From contig DIVZ01000005.1 of the NCBI GenBank assembly GCA_002423395.1, positions 639,257 through 703,256 on the forward strand: a stretch of DNA of 64,000 nt. Reading direction: 5' to 3'. Origin of the DNA: Eubacteriaceae bacterium UBA6119. GTDB taxonomy: Bacteria; Bacillota; Clostridia; Eubacteriales; UBA1433. This document shows positions 24,215-36,000 of this stretch, piece by piece. The position numbers and the translations under genes were made by a program. Within the stretch, counting starts at the first letter, position 1, and each line of letters starts with the position of its first letter. The notes beneath the pieces are model-generated. The model was not told the DNA's origin, did not search any database, and saw only the letters and a program-made list of their open reading frames with translations.

Positions 24215-25780
24215 ATGAAAAGACAATTAAATGTTTTTTTAATCGCATTGCTTTTCGCGGCATTGCTTCTCCCGTCACAAGCAGCATTGGCAGCAGCAGG
24301 CGACACATACACTGACGGAGTGTTTAATTTCAAGGAACTTTCTGACGGCACATTGTCGGTAACCGGCTATATGGGACCTGATGATGTAGTAATTCCGGCT
24401 TCGTACAATCCCGGAAGCGGCGATAAGCAAGTTACAAGAATAGAAAGCGACGTATTTAGAAATAATCTTGCAATTGAAAGCGTAGTAATTCCTGACAGTA
24501 TTATAACAATTGGAACAGACTCGTTTTCCGGATGTACAAATCTAAATTCCGTAACGATTTCTGCTAACTCTAAATTGGAGACTTTGGAACAAGGAGCTTT
24601 TTACGCGACAGGACTTACGTCAATAAATTTTCCAAAGAGCGTAAAAACTATTGGCTACTCAGCTTTCTCGGGATGCGCCAGCCTAGAGACAATTACATTT
24701 TCTGATGACGGCAATCTGCAAACAATCGGGACCGGAGCATTTTATCATACAGCAGTTCATACGATATCAATACCCAAAAGCGTTACATTGATAGCAGATG
24801 ACGCATTTTCCGGCTGCGCGAACCTGACAAGCGTTACATTTGCAGAAGACATCAATCTGTTGAAATTAAACACCGGCGCTTTTTATGCTACAGGGCTGAC
24901 ATCAGTGACTGTTCCAGCAAGTGTTAAATCGATCGGAACAGATACATTTTCATCTTGCGCGAATTTAACAAGCGTAATATTTGAAGAAGGCAGCATACTT
25001 CAAACTATACAAACAGGAGCATTTTGGTCTACTGGCATAACGTCAATTACATTGCCAAGACATCTGCAGTCTATAGGAACGCAGGCATTTGAAAATACGC
25101 ATCTTACAAAAGTAATAATTGAATCAGACAGTGTTACATTCGGCAGCTATGTATTTGCAAATGCGCCAATGACGGACGGAATATATGGTTTTGCGCCATC
25201 TACAGCACAAACTTACGCATCTAATAACAGTATACAGTTCAATCAACTGTATAAAGTATTATATGACAGCCAGGGTGGTTCTGATATTGATTTTGATTAT
25301 ACTTCCGTTTTGGGCGACAGTGTTAACCAACCCGATGACCCTTTTTATTCAGATAATATTTTTAAAGGCTGGTTTACTGAACCAGAATGTGTAAATGAGG
25401 TAAATTTCCCATATACTGTAGCCGGTAATGTTGCTCTGTATGCTAAATGGATTCCTGTGTTAAAACTTGCATCTTCAGATAGCGACGGTATTATATATAA
25501 AGGAGGACGTATAACTTTGACTCCCAATATACAAGGAGGGATATGGAATGTGGATGCGGCATTTCTATCGCAAAATGGTTACACATTTACCGCTCTGAAA
25601 GCAGGAACAACTCAAGTAGAATATACCGCCGAAGGACAGAGCGTAGTTTATAATATAACAATAAATCAAACCCAGCTTCCTCAAACAGGGCAGAACTTTA
25701 CTATAGTATTTGTTCTTGCTGGGGTTGCAATAATCACGGCAGGCATTGCTTGGTATTTTTTGAAACGGAAAAAAGCATAA
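24215..25780 (+). CDS. LPQTG-anchored BspA-type leucine-rich repeat surface protein
   Basis: 521 residues. A signal peptide (ends near AALA, residue 27) is followed by several LRR_5/BspA-type repeats of about 23 residues (residues about 60-330; motif IGTDSFSGCTNLNSVTI and variants), then one InlB B-type repeat (GGSDIDF...KGWFTEPEC...LYAKW), a Big-like module, and a C-terminal sorting signal: LPQTG, a hydrophobic helix and KRKKA. A housekeeping sortase should link it to peptidoglycan. ATG 24215 is chosen because GAGGGA (24205-24210) is correctly spaced for it, not for ATG 24203. BspA-like proteins often mediate adhesion. No sortase gene is in the window. Confidence 0.88.
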   Translation: MKRQLNVFLIALLFAALLLPSQAALAAAGDTYTDGVFNFKELSDGTLSVTGYMGPDDVVIPASYNPGSGDKQVTRIESDVFRNNLAIESVVIPDSIITIGTDSFSGCTNLNSVTISANSKLETLEQGAFYATGLTSINFPKSVKTIGYSAFSGCASLETITFSDDGNLQTIGTGAFYHTAVHTISIPKSVTLIADDAFSGCANLTSVTFAEDINLLKLNTGAFYATGLTSVTVPASVKSIGTDTFSSCANLTSVIFEEGSILQTIQTGAFWSTGITSITLPRHLQSIGTQAFENTHLTKVIIESDSVTFGSYVFANAPMTDGIYGFAPSTAQTYASNNSIQFNQLYKVLYDSQGGSDIDFDYTSVLGDSVNQPDDPFYSDNIFKGWFTEPECVNEVNFPYTVAGNVALYAKWIPVLKLASSDSDGIIYKGGRITLTPNIQGGIWNVDAAFLSQNGYTFTALKAGTTQVEYTAEGQSVVYNITINQTQLPQTGQNFTIVFVLAGVAIITAGIAWYFLKRKKA

Positions 25781-25805
25781 ATGTATAAATGTTTGAGGTG
25801 ATATT

Positions 25806-26558
25806 ATGATATCCGTATTCTATTTCAGCGGTACGGGAAATACGGCATGGGCAGTGAGACGGCTGTGTGATTATTTGTCTGAACGTGGAGAAGAAACGAA
25901 ATTGTATTCTATTGATATTAAAGAATGCCCCGGCGATGAGGAACTTTTACATATTATTAAAAATTCAGACATAATAGGAATAGCTTATCCTATATACGGC
26001 GCTAATATACCGCCGATTATGATAAAGTTCATCTCAAAAATAAAAGGTATAAAATGTAAAAACGAAATCCCAACAAAGAAAATATTTATGCTAAACACAT
26101 TCGGTTACGTTAACGCATTCGGCCCTGTTGCCGCAAAGAAAATATGGAAAAGCAGCGGATTTGATATGCTTGCATATATTAATGTGCGTCTTACGGATAA
26201 TACTTCAAATAAAGACCAGACTGATATTGCAAAAATTCGCATGCAAGCCGCAGAGCTTGAATTGCAAAAAAGCGCGGAGGCGCTTGCGAAAAAAGAAAAG
26301 TATATAAAAGGATACGGGTTTTACCTTTTGCCGGGTATTATAATAAGACGTATAACACGCCCGTTGATAAAAGATAATTATAAAAACATGTTTATAGAAA
26401 AACAGTTATGCAATAAGTGCGGAATCTGCATTGAAAACTGCACTGCACAAGCTATAACTTATGTTAATAATGAAATTATTTTTACATCAGATTGCACGGC
26501 TTGCAGAAGATGCCTTAATACATGCCCCCAAAAAGCCGTTAAGCAAAAAAAAGGATAA
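25806..26558 (+). CDS. EFR1-type flavodoxin/ferredoxin fusion protein
   Basis: 250 residues, cytoplasmic. The N-terminal flavodoxin-like domain has the FMN-binding loop YFSGTGNT (residues 6-13) and the PIYGANIPP segment. The C-terminal domain binds two [4Fe-4S] clusters through CNKCGICIENC and CTACRRCLNTCP. This layout is the EFRO/EFR1 family common in anaerobes, presumed to move electrons; its partners are unknown. It is 25 bases after the LPQTG protein and is followed by a terminator. Confidence 0.88.
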   Translation: MISVFYFSGTGNTAWAVRRLCDYLSERGEETKLYSIDIKECPGDEELLHIIKNSDIIGIAYPIYGANIPPIMIKFISKIKGIKCKNEIPTKKIFMLNTFGYVNAFGPVAAKKIWKSSGFDMLAYINVRLTDNTSNKDQTDIAKIRMQAAELELQKSAEALAKKEKYIKGYGFYLLPGIIIRRITRPLIKDNYKNMFIEKQLCNKCGICIENCTAQAITYVNNEIIFTSDCTACRRCLNTCPQKAVKQKKG

Positions 26559-26585
26559 AATAACACAAAAAAATATTTTATTATT

Positions 26586-26614
26586 AAAGGCAGCGTAAAA
26601 ACTGTCTTTTTTTA
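26586..26614 (+). terminator. Terminator after the EFR1 gene
   Basis: An 8-bp stem AAAGGCAG / CTGTCTTT (one G-T pair) with loop CGTAAAAA, followed by seven T. Confidence 0.75.
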
Positions 26615-26808
26615 AATACACTAATTTGTCATTATCTGAGAAAGTTTATTAAACTGTTTTTATATGAATACATTATGAAAAAAAATAAATTTTTTGTTGT
26701 AATATTATTTTATATTATGTAATATGTATTTATGTGACTTGTAATTTGATAGCATTTATCATCTGCAAGGGTAAGTCGCGGCTTAATATTATGTTAAAGG
26801 GAAAATAT

Positions 26809-26961
26809 ATGAAAGTCAATTATATAACGTATATAGTCATTTTAGTGTTTACCGCGAAGTTGTTATCATATTTAAAAACTATGGTTTCGCATATAGTAAA
26901 AGTATACGATTTAGTAAATACGCCCACTTGGAGCATTAATTTTAAAACAGCATTAACTTAG
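26809..26961 (+). CDS. Possible small membrane protein
   Basis: A 50-residue frame from ATG 26809, with AAAGGGA upstream, one hydrophobic stretch (YITYIVILVFTAKLLSYL) and a terminator right after it. No homologue is recognised and the region is AT-rich, so it may be chance. It is the only coding candidate in the 530 bases between the EFR1 gene and the giant surface protein. Confidence 0.25.
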   Translation: MKVNYITYIVILVFTAKLLSYLKTMVSHIVKVYDLVNTPTWSINFKTALT

Positions 26962-26965
26962 ATAT

Positions 26966-26995
26966 AAGACGGTTTTTTTACTGTCTTTTTTCATT
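26966..26995 (+). terminator. Terminator ahead of the giant gene
   Basis: Stem AAGACGG / CTGTCTT with one G-T pair around a T-rich loop, followed by a T run. A weaker GACG/CGTC hairpin lies at 27021-27035. Confidence 0.55.
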
Positions 26996-27090
26996 TTTTG
27001 ATAATTAACTTTCCGTACTCGACGCTTTAAACGTCTTTATATAAAATACATTTTTATTGAGCTTGAAATAACTTATATTTGAGGTATGTT

Positions 27091-30000
27091 ATGAAAGTAG
27101 TAAAAAAAATAACAGTATTTTTATTAATTTTTGCAATGCTTGCGTCATTTATGCCGTATTCGGTTTTAGCGGAGGAAACTCTCGGAAGCGACGGCGCATA
27201 TGAATGGATAGATAACGGCAGTACAATAAGCATTACAAATTACATAGGCTCGGAGACAAACGTAACAATTCCAAGCGAGCTTAGCGGCAAACCGGTCACG
27301 GAAATCCAAGGCGGCGCATTTTCTGAGAAATCGGTCGTAAATGTTACAATACCTGACTCCGTGACAAATATAGGTCAAAACGCATTTTTTGCAAGCGCCT
27401 CGCTTCAAAGCGTACAACTGCCCGATTCGATTAACGATATCAACGGCGAGACGTTTAGAGGCTGTACTTCATTGCAAAGCATTGTCATTCCCAATAGTGT
27501 TACCAATATAAGTTTTGCGGCTTTTAAAGACTGTTCGTCTTTAAGCTCTGTAACTTTTTCAAATACTTTGCAATCAATCGGACAACGAGCGTTTATGGGT
27601 TGTACATCGCTTGGGAGTATTTCACTTCCGTTAAGCGTACAGGGAGTAGGTCCCGATGTGTTCTCGGATTGCACATCTTTGCAATCGGTATATATATATA
27701 ATCCGGCAATGGATTTTGATACAAGCGAAGATGAAAACGTATTTGATAATGCGCCTTTAACAAACGGAATATACGGATATGAAAGTTCAACTGCTGAAAC
27801 ATACGCGACTTCAATAGGAAAAACGTTTCACGCACTTTATACCGTAACATTTAACAGTAACGGCGGAAGCAGCGTAAGCAGTATGATAAAAACTGACGGC
27901 TCTAAGATTACAAAGCCGACAGACCCGACTAAAACAAACTATTCGTTTGAAGGTTGGTATACAGACAATGAAACATTTGCGGACGTATGGGATTTTGCGG
28001 CAGATACAGTAACAGTGGATGTAACTCTGTTTGCCAAGTGGCATGAAAACGGCACTCCTTACAGCAACGGAACGTACGAGTGGGATATAAATGAAGATAA
28101 CATAAGTGTAAGGATAACTAAATACATAGGCTTAGATACAACTGTTACGATACCGAGCACACTTGGCGGAAAATCGGTTACAAATATAGCAGGTGAATCG
28201 TTTATTGGAAATACAACAATTCAAAGTGTTGTTATACCTGATTCTGTAACACAAATAGGTTTTACTGCGTTTAAAAATTGCACGTCTTTGAGCAGCGTGA
28301 CATTATCGGACGCATTGGAATATATAGGTCAAAGCGCTTTTGAAGGATGCACATCGCTTAGCACAATTTCTTTTCCTGCCAGCATGATAGGTGCGGGCAA
28401 CGATTCGTTCAAAGGATGCACATCGCTTAGTCATGTTTATGTATACAGCGATGATATGGGATTTGGAGAATTGGGTGAAAATAATAATATATTTGACGGA
28501 GCTCAAATTTTATACGGCATATTCGCCTATGAAGATTCTACAGGTCAGACATTTGCCGAAACTTTTGAATATCCTTTCCACGCGCTTTACACTGTAGGTT
28601 TTGATACAAACGGCGGAGGCGACATTGACAATATAATAATTGCCACCGGCAGCACTATAAGCCGACCTGCTGATCCACAAAAGGATGACTATACATTCCA
28701 GGGCTGGTATACGGACGACGACACATTCGCGGATGAGTGGGATTTTGATCATGATATAGTAACATCAGATATAATACTGCATGCAAAATGGGTTGCTGCT
28801 TCCTATGTTGTAAGCTTTGAGAGCAACGGCGGCGGCACAGTAGATTCTGTAAACGCCAATTATAATACAACAATAACAGCGCCTGCTGCTCCTGCAAAAA
28901 CAGGATATACATTTGCGGGATGGTATAAAGAAGAAGCATTAACAAACGCATGGGATTTTGAAAATGATAAAGTAACGCAGACGATAACGCTTTACGCTAA
29001 ATGGAATTGCATTGTTACGTTCAACAGTAACGGCGGCAGCGCAGTTGACGCAATGACAGCGGAGTATAACAAAACTATTATAGAACCCAAGGCACCCGTT
29101 AAAGACAGTAAAATCTTTGAAGGCTGGTATACAGATAATAACACATTTGAAAATGCATGGGATTTTGCGTATGATAATGTTACGCAAAATATAACGCTGT
29201 ATGCAAAATGGATTGACAGAAATTATACAGTTACATTTAACAGCAACGGCGGCAACAAAGTCGCACCGATAAATTCTATTACATACGGAAGCAAAATCAC
29301 ACAGCCTGCCAACCCGACAATGAGCGGGTATATATTTAAAGGCTGGTATCTTGACGATACATATTATTATCAGTGGAATTTTTCCGAATATAGAATATCA
29401 GGAAATACCACTCTTTACGCCAGGTGGTTAAAGGTGGGTTATAATGAAAATGATTATTTAAAAATGCAGCGATTTTTAAATTCTCCGTCGACATGGGAAG
29501 GTCACAGCAATGGTATGCTGCTAAATGATTATTATGATCAAAATAATCCTGATACGTGGACAATTACATGGAGTACCGCCTCTCCAAAAAGAATTGAGCA
29601 AGTAGTATTCCCGTCCGGTTATAACAAGGCTTATCATTTATCTGGGACAATTGATATAAGCAATTTTTCATCATTAACAAATTTTAATTGTAATTATCAT
29701 GAAGTAAGCAGCATAGACGCTAGCAATTGCACTTTATTAGAATTGCTTGATTGTTACAGCAATAATTTAATTGAATTAAATATAAACAATTGTACATCTT
29801 TAACACAATTAAATTGCGGCGGAAATGAACTTACCGAATTTGATTTAAGCACAAACATAGCGCTATCGAGTTTGTCTTGTTATTCCAATGATTTAGAGGC
29901 ATTAGACTTAAGCAACAATATAAATCTTTACACTATACAGTGCCAAGATAATCAGTTAGCCTCTTTGGATATAAGTACGAATAATAATAAATTAGAGTAT

Positions 30001-33000
30001 ATTTCATCTTCTGGCAACCCATTTAAACATATAAAATTAAAAGTTTTAAATAATGTTAAAGATATATATGTAATAGGCAATGGTTATATATATTTAACTG
30101 CTAACTCGGCAGATTACGGCAGCCAATCATATGTTTATGCAGCTCCATATTCTGGCTCAAGTGTTAAAAATTGGGTTGACGGCACAACAGCAAATCCACC
30201 CGGCAGCCAATATATGCTCGGCAACATTACTTCAAGCACTTTAACTGCCGTTTTCACAACTTCCGCAGTATCATTTGAAAGCAACGGCGGCAGTTATGTA
30301 AGCAATATAAATGCTAATTACGACACTACTATAACAAAACCGACAGATCCGACAAAATCAGGCAGCGTATTTATGGGCTGGTATAAAGAGCCAGAGTTTA
30401 TAAACCAATGGAACTTTGCGACTGATAAAGTAACCGACAATATCACAATATACGCAAAATGGGATAAAAACAACGTAACGTTTGATTCTTGGGGCGGCAG
30501 TGAAGTTGAAGGCATAAATGGCGTGCCTTACGGTTCAACAATAGCTAAACCTGCCAACCCGACTATGGAAGACTGCACGTTTGCGGGCTGGTATGACGTG
30601 AATTACGAGCCATGGGACTTTGATACAGACGTTGTAACAAAGGATATAACGCTATACGCGGACTGGGAATATGATACATGCAATATATCTGCAGTATCCA
30701 ACAATACAAGTTACGGCACTGTTTACGGCAGCGGAACTTATTTAAAGAATAGTTCGGCAGTTATAATAGCTGAACCCAAAGCAGGATATCTCTTTTTAAA
30801 GTGGACTGAAGGCGGAAGAGAAATTTCTAACGATACGGTCTATATGCTAAATGCAACATCCAACAGGAACCTGACGGCGGTGTTTGCGTCAAATCAAGCG
30901 CCTGTTTTAACATCGGCAGTATCTTCAAGTTATAAAAGCATACTGCTTAACTGGAATGCTGTGACAAATTCATCAGGTTATGAAATATGGCGTTCCACAT
31001 CAAGCACATCAGGATTTGCAAAAATTGCGCAAACTGATTCTGCAGGATATACAGACGATAACCTTACGACAGGGATTAATTATTACTATGAAATAAGAGC
31101 GTTTTATACTATAGGACCCAACACGGTATATAGTCCATACTCTGCTGTAAAATATGCTAAACCGATTCCGGCAACTCCGAATATAACAGTTAGCCAAACA
31201 TCATATAACAGTCTGACAATAAGCTGGAACGCTATAGAAGGCGCAACGGGATATAAGGTATACCGCTCAACGTCAGCGAGCGGAACATACACAGCACTTA
31301 CACCCACTACATCTACAAGTTTAATTAGCACAGGGCTTGCTACAGGCACAACATATTACTACAAAGTGCTTGCGTACAGAACGGAAGGCTCGGTTATCAC
31401 CAACAGCGCATATTCCGCTGTAAAATCAGCCAAACCGATCCCCACAACGCCAATAGCAACAGCAGTATCAGCAGGGTATAACAGCGTAAAAGTATTCTGG
31501 AACATAGTGCCCGGAGCGACCGGATATACAGTATACCGCTCAAGTTCTGCGACTGAAGGATTCGCATCTATTGCTACAGTTACATCGACAACCTATACGC
31601 ACGCATCGCTTGCGATGGGAACAACTTATTACTATAAAGTAGCCGCATACAGAACGGTAGGAACAACCAAGGTATACGGACTGCAGTCTGAAGCAACATC
31701 GGCAGTACCTATACCGTCAACACCAGCACCTACCGCTGTTAGCACGGGATACACAAGCATAAAAGTAAGCTGGCCTGCGGTAAGCGGAGCTACGGGATAT
31801 AAGATATATAAAACAGATGAAAACGGGCAGGTATTATCTACTCTTGCCGAAAATCTGACATCACCACTCTATACACAAGATGAACTTACAACTAATCAAA
31901 TGTACTACTATAAAGTAGTTGCATTCAGAACAGTAAGCGGAATTGAAACGCTAAGCTCTGACAGCGCTATAGTCTCTGCAAAACCTGTGCCGTCAGCGCC
32001 TACAGGCTTAACTGCGGCATCAGCAGGCTATAACAGCACAAATTTAAGCTGGAATGAAGTTGCAGGAGCAGAAGGCTACGCTCTTATGCGCTCAACTTCT
32101 CTTAACGGCTTATATATAAGAATAAACAGCGGTACGTTTATCTCCTGTACCGATAATAATCTTACAACAGGAACAACTTATTACTATAAAGTTTACGCAT
32201 ATATAAACGGAACGCCTGATGAAATTAAAGGCGATGATTCCGTAACAGTAAGCGTAAAACCTATACCTGCAACGCCTGTAATAACGGTAACACCAACACA
32301 ATACAACAGCCTTTCAATAAGCTGGGAAGCCATAGCGGGAGCGAGCGGATATAAGGTATACCGCTCAACATCCAAAACGGGAACGTACGCATATGTTGCG
32401 CCTGTAACTGCAGGAACATCATATACAAACACAGGGCTTGCGACAGGCACAACATACTACTATAAAGTTTTAGCTTACACAACAGAAGGAAGCGTAACTA
32501 CCAACAGCTTATACTCGGCATATAAATACGCAAAAGTAATACCTTCAGCCCCAATAGCGACAGCAGCTTCATATAACTATAACAGCTTAAAAATAAGCTG
32601 GCCTAAAGTATCGGGAGCAAGCGGATACACCATATACCGTTGCGCGACAGAGACAGGCACATATGCAGCTCTGATAACAACAACGTCAAACAGCTATGTA
32701 AACACATCGCTTGTAACAGGAGGTACATACTACTATAAAGTAATAGCATACAGATTAGTAGGAACAACAAAGGTATACAGCGCATATTCGGCTATAACAT
32801 CGGCAAAAGTAATACCGGCGGCACCTGTTGTAAAAGCGGATAACTACTCATATACAAGCAATATAATCACATGGTCTGCCATAAGCGGAGCAACAGGCTA
32901 TGAAGTATACTTAACAGATATAACGGGAACGGATGAAACACTTCTTTCCGATAATACAGCAAACAATAAAATAAACTACACCCATTCCTCTCTTACAACA

Positions 33001-36000
33001 AACCAGACGTATTACTATAAAGTAAAAGCGTACAGAACAGTGGGAGCAAACAAGGTATACAGTAATTTCAGCGCAGTAGTATCATCAAAACCCATACCTA
33101 CAGCTCCGACTGCATCAGTACTTCTTAATACTTATAACAGCTTAAATATTAAATGGAACAAAATAGACGGAGCTGATAAGTATGAAATAAGACGCAGCAA
33201 CAGCAGTACGGGCAGCTTTGAAAAAGTAGGAGAGGCAGATAGCGATGCGACTAACTACATAGATACTTCTCTTACAACATCATCTACATACTACTATAAA
33301 GTAGTGGCAGTTGTAGGCACTGATGTGTACGGAGACGAATCAGCAGTAGTAAGCGCAAAAGTATTACCTGCGGCTCCTGTTGTTACCGTAAGTCCAACGG
33401 CTTATAACAGCTTAAGCTTAAGCTGGAACAGCCAGGACGGAGTAACAGGGTATAGAATATACCGTTCAACATCCAAAACGGGAACATATACTCTGATAAA
33501 AACAATTACCGACGGTTCTACATCGTTTGTAAACACGGGATTAGCAGCAGGAACAACATACTACTATAAACTTATAGCGTACAGAACCGATGGAGCGGTA
33601 ACTACCTTAAGTCCGTACTCGGCAGTAAAATCCGCTAAAGTAATACCTGCGGCTCCAACAGGGGTAAGCGCTGCAAGCGCATCGTATAACAGCATAAAAG
33701 TAACTTGGGATAAAGTCAGCGGAGCAAGCGGATATACAGTATACCGTGCAACGTCAGAAACAGGCACATATACTACTCTCGCGACAATTACTACAAATAT
33801 TTACACAAGTACAGCATTAACAACAGGCACAACATACTACTATAAAGTAGCCGCATACAGACTTGCGGGAACAACTAAAGTATACGGGACAGCTTCCGAT
33901 ATAACATCGGCTTATCCTAAGCCGGCAATTCCGGCGCCGTCTGCACAAAGCGCCGGATATACAAGCGTTAAGATTACCTGGCCGATAGCTTTGGGAGCAA
34001 GCGGTTACGAAATATACCAGACAGATGAAAACGGAGAAATCACAAAAACATTAGACGAAAACGTAACTGCTGTAACTTATACCGATACAGGACTTACAAC
34101 AAACCAAACATACTATTATAAAGTAAAATCATATAAAACAACAACTTCAGGCAAGGTATACGGAGACTTCAGCGTTGTAGTTAACGCAATTCCTATACCT
34201 TCAACACCTGTAATAAAAGTAACGCTTAATTCTTATAACAGCTTAAATATTAACTGGGAAGCAATAGACGGAGCAGATAAGTATGAAGTATGGCGTAATA
34301 CCGCTAGTACGGGTGACTTTACTAAAATAGGAGAGAGTGATACTAACAGCTATTTAGATTCCTCTCTTACAACGGGAGCTACATACTACTATCAAGTAAG
34401 AGCATATATTGAAGGAACATCTAATATATACAGCAACTACTCGGCAGCAGCAAGCTTAAAAGTAACGCCTACAACACCGATAATAACAGTAACACCTAAT
34501 ACTTATAACAGCTTAAGCATAAGCTGGGAAGAAGTAAGCGGAGCTACTGGATATATGATATACCGCGCAACATCAAGTGCGGGAACATATACGCGCGTAT
34601 ATACAGCGGGAGCAGGAGAAACATCATATATTAACTCGCCACTTGCGACAGGAAGCACATACTACTATAAAGTGCTTGCGTTCGTAACAGAAGGAACAGT
34701 AACCACAAACAGCGCGTACTCGGCTGTCAAATCAGCTAAAGTAAAACCTGCGGCTCCGACAGGAGCGGCGGCAGCCAGCGCGTCGTATACCAGCATTAAA
34801 ATAACCTGGAATAAAGTAGACGGAGCAAGCGGATATACGGTATACCGATTAGCGTCTAACGGAACATACCCGTCAATTGCGACAGTTACAGGCATAAACT
34901 CCACGACCTATACTAATACAGGGCTGATAACAGGTACAACTTACACCTATAAAGTAGCCGCGTACAGACTTGTAGGAACGACTAAGGTATACGGCGATTA
35001 CTCCGAAATAGTGTCGGCTTGGCCTAAACCCGCAGCGCCTGCTCCTACAGCTGTAAGCGCAGGATATAACAGCGTTCTTATAAGCTGGCCTGCAGTAGGC
35101 GGAGCAAGCGGGTACGAGATATGGGATAACGCAGAGCATAAGATAGGAGAAACCACAACTGCCGTATCTTACCCCATAAACGGTCTTACGGCGGGAACAG
35201 AATATTCATATAAAGTAAGAGCATACAAGACTGCAGGGACAGACAGATTGTACGGCGACTACAGCGTTGTTGTTAGCGCAACTCCTATTCCCGCAACGCC
35301 GATTATAACAGCGGTTACTCCGGCTACTTACAACAGCCTTAATATAACATGGAGCGCGATTGCCGGAGCGGATAAGTATGAAATATTGCGATCAACTTCA
35401 AGCACAGGTTCATATACATCGATAGATTCAATAACCGATACGATTTATGAAGATAAAGACCTTACAATAGGCGGAACATATTACTATAAAGTGAAAGCGT
35501 ATATTGAAGGAACGCCTAATAATATTTACAGCTTAGAATCTGCGGCAAAGAGCGCGACGGTTGTACTGCCTGCGCCGTCTTCGCCGGCTGCAGAAACGGC
35601 CTCTGCTACAAGCATTAACCTTACATGGAGCGCAGTGGGTGGGGCAGAAGGATATTATATTTATCGTTCAACATCTGCGACCGGAACGTACAATTTTGTT
35701 AATGCAACTTCGCTGACAAACTACACGGATACGGGGCGTACAACAGGAACTACCTATTACTATAAACTGAAGTCTTTTACAACGATAGAAGGCAATGCTG
35801 TAACAAGCGCATATTCCGCAGTAGTCAGCGCAAAAGCTACGCTGCTTGCGCCGATATTAACGGCAACATTAGGCGGTTATAATTCTGTTGACTTGAAGTG
35901 GAATATCATAAGCGGAGCAGTGGGATATACAGTTTATCGTTCAACATCGCTTAACGGATCATATGTGTTAATAGAAACGGTAACAGGGGATAATGAATAT

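Noticed and set aside
26734..26808. N-terminal extension of the small frame before the giant gene
   Set aside because: No ribosome-binding site for the earlier start and no protein-like composition; only ATG 26809 is kept, at low confidence.
27079..27090. TTG start four codons before the giant gene's ATG
   Set aside because: GAGG at 27081-27084 would lie inside the coding sequence; it is properly placed for ATG 27091, which also begins a normal signal peptide.
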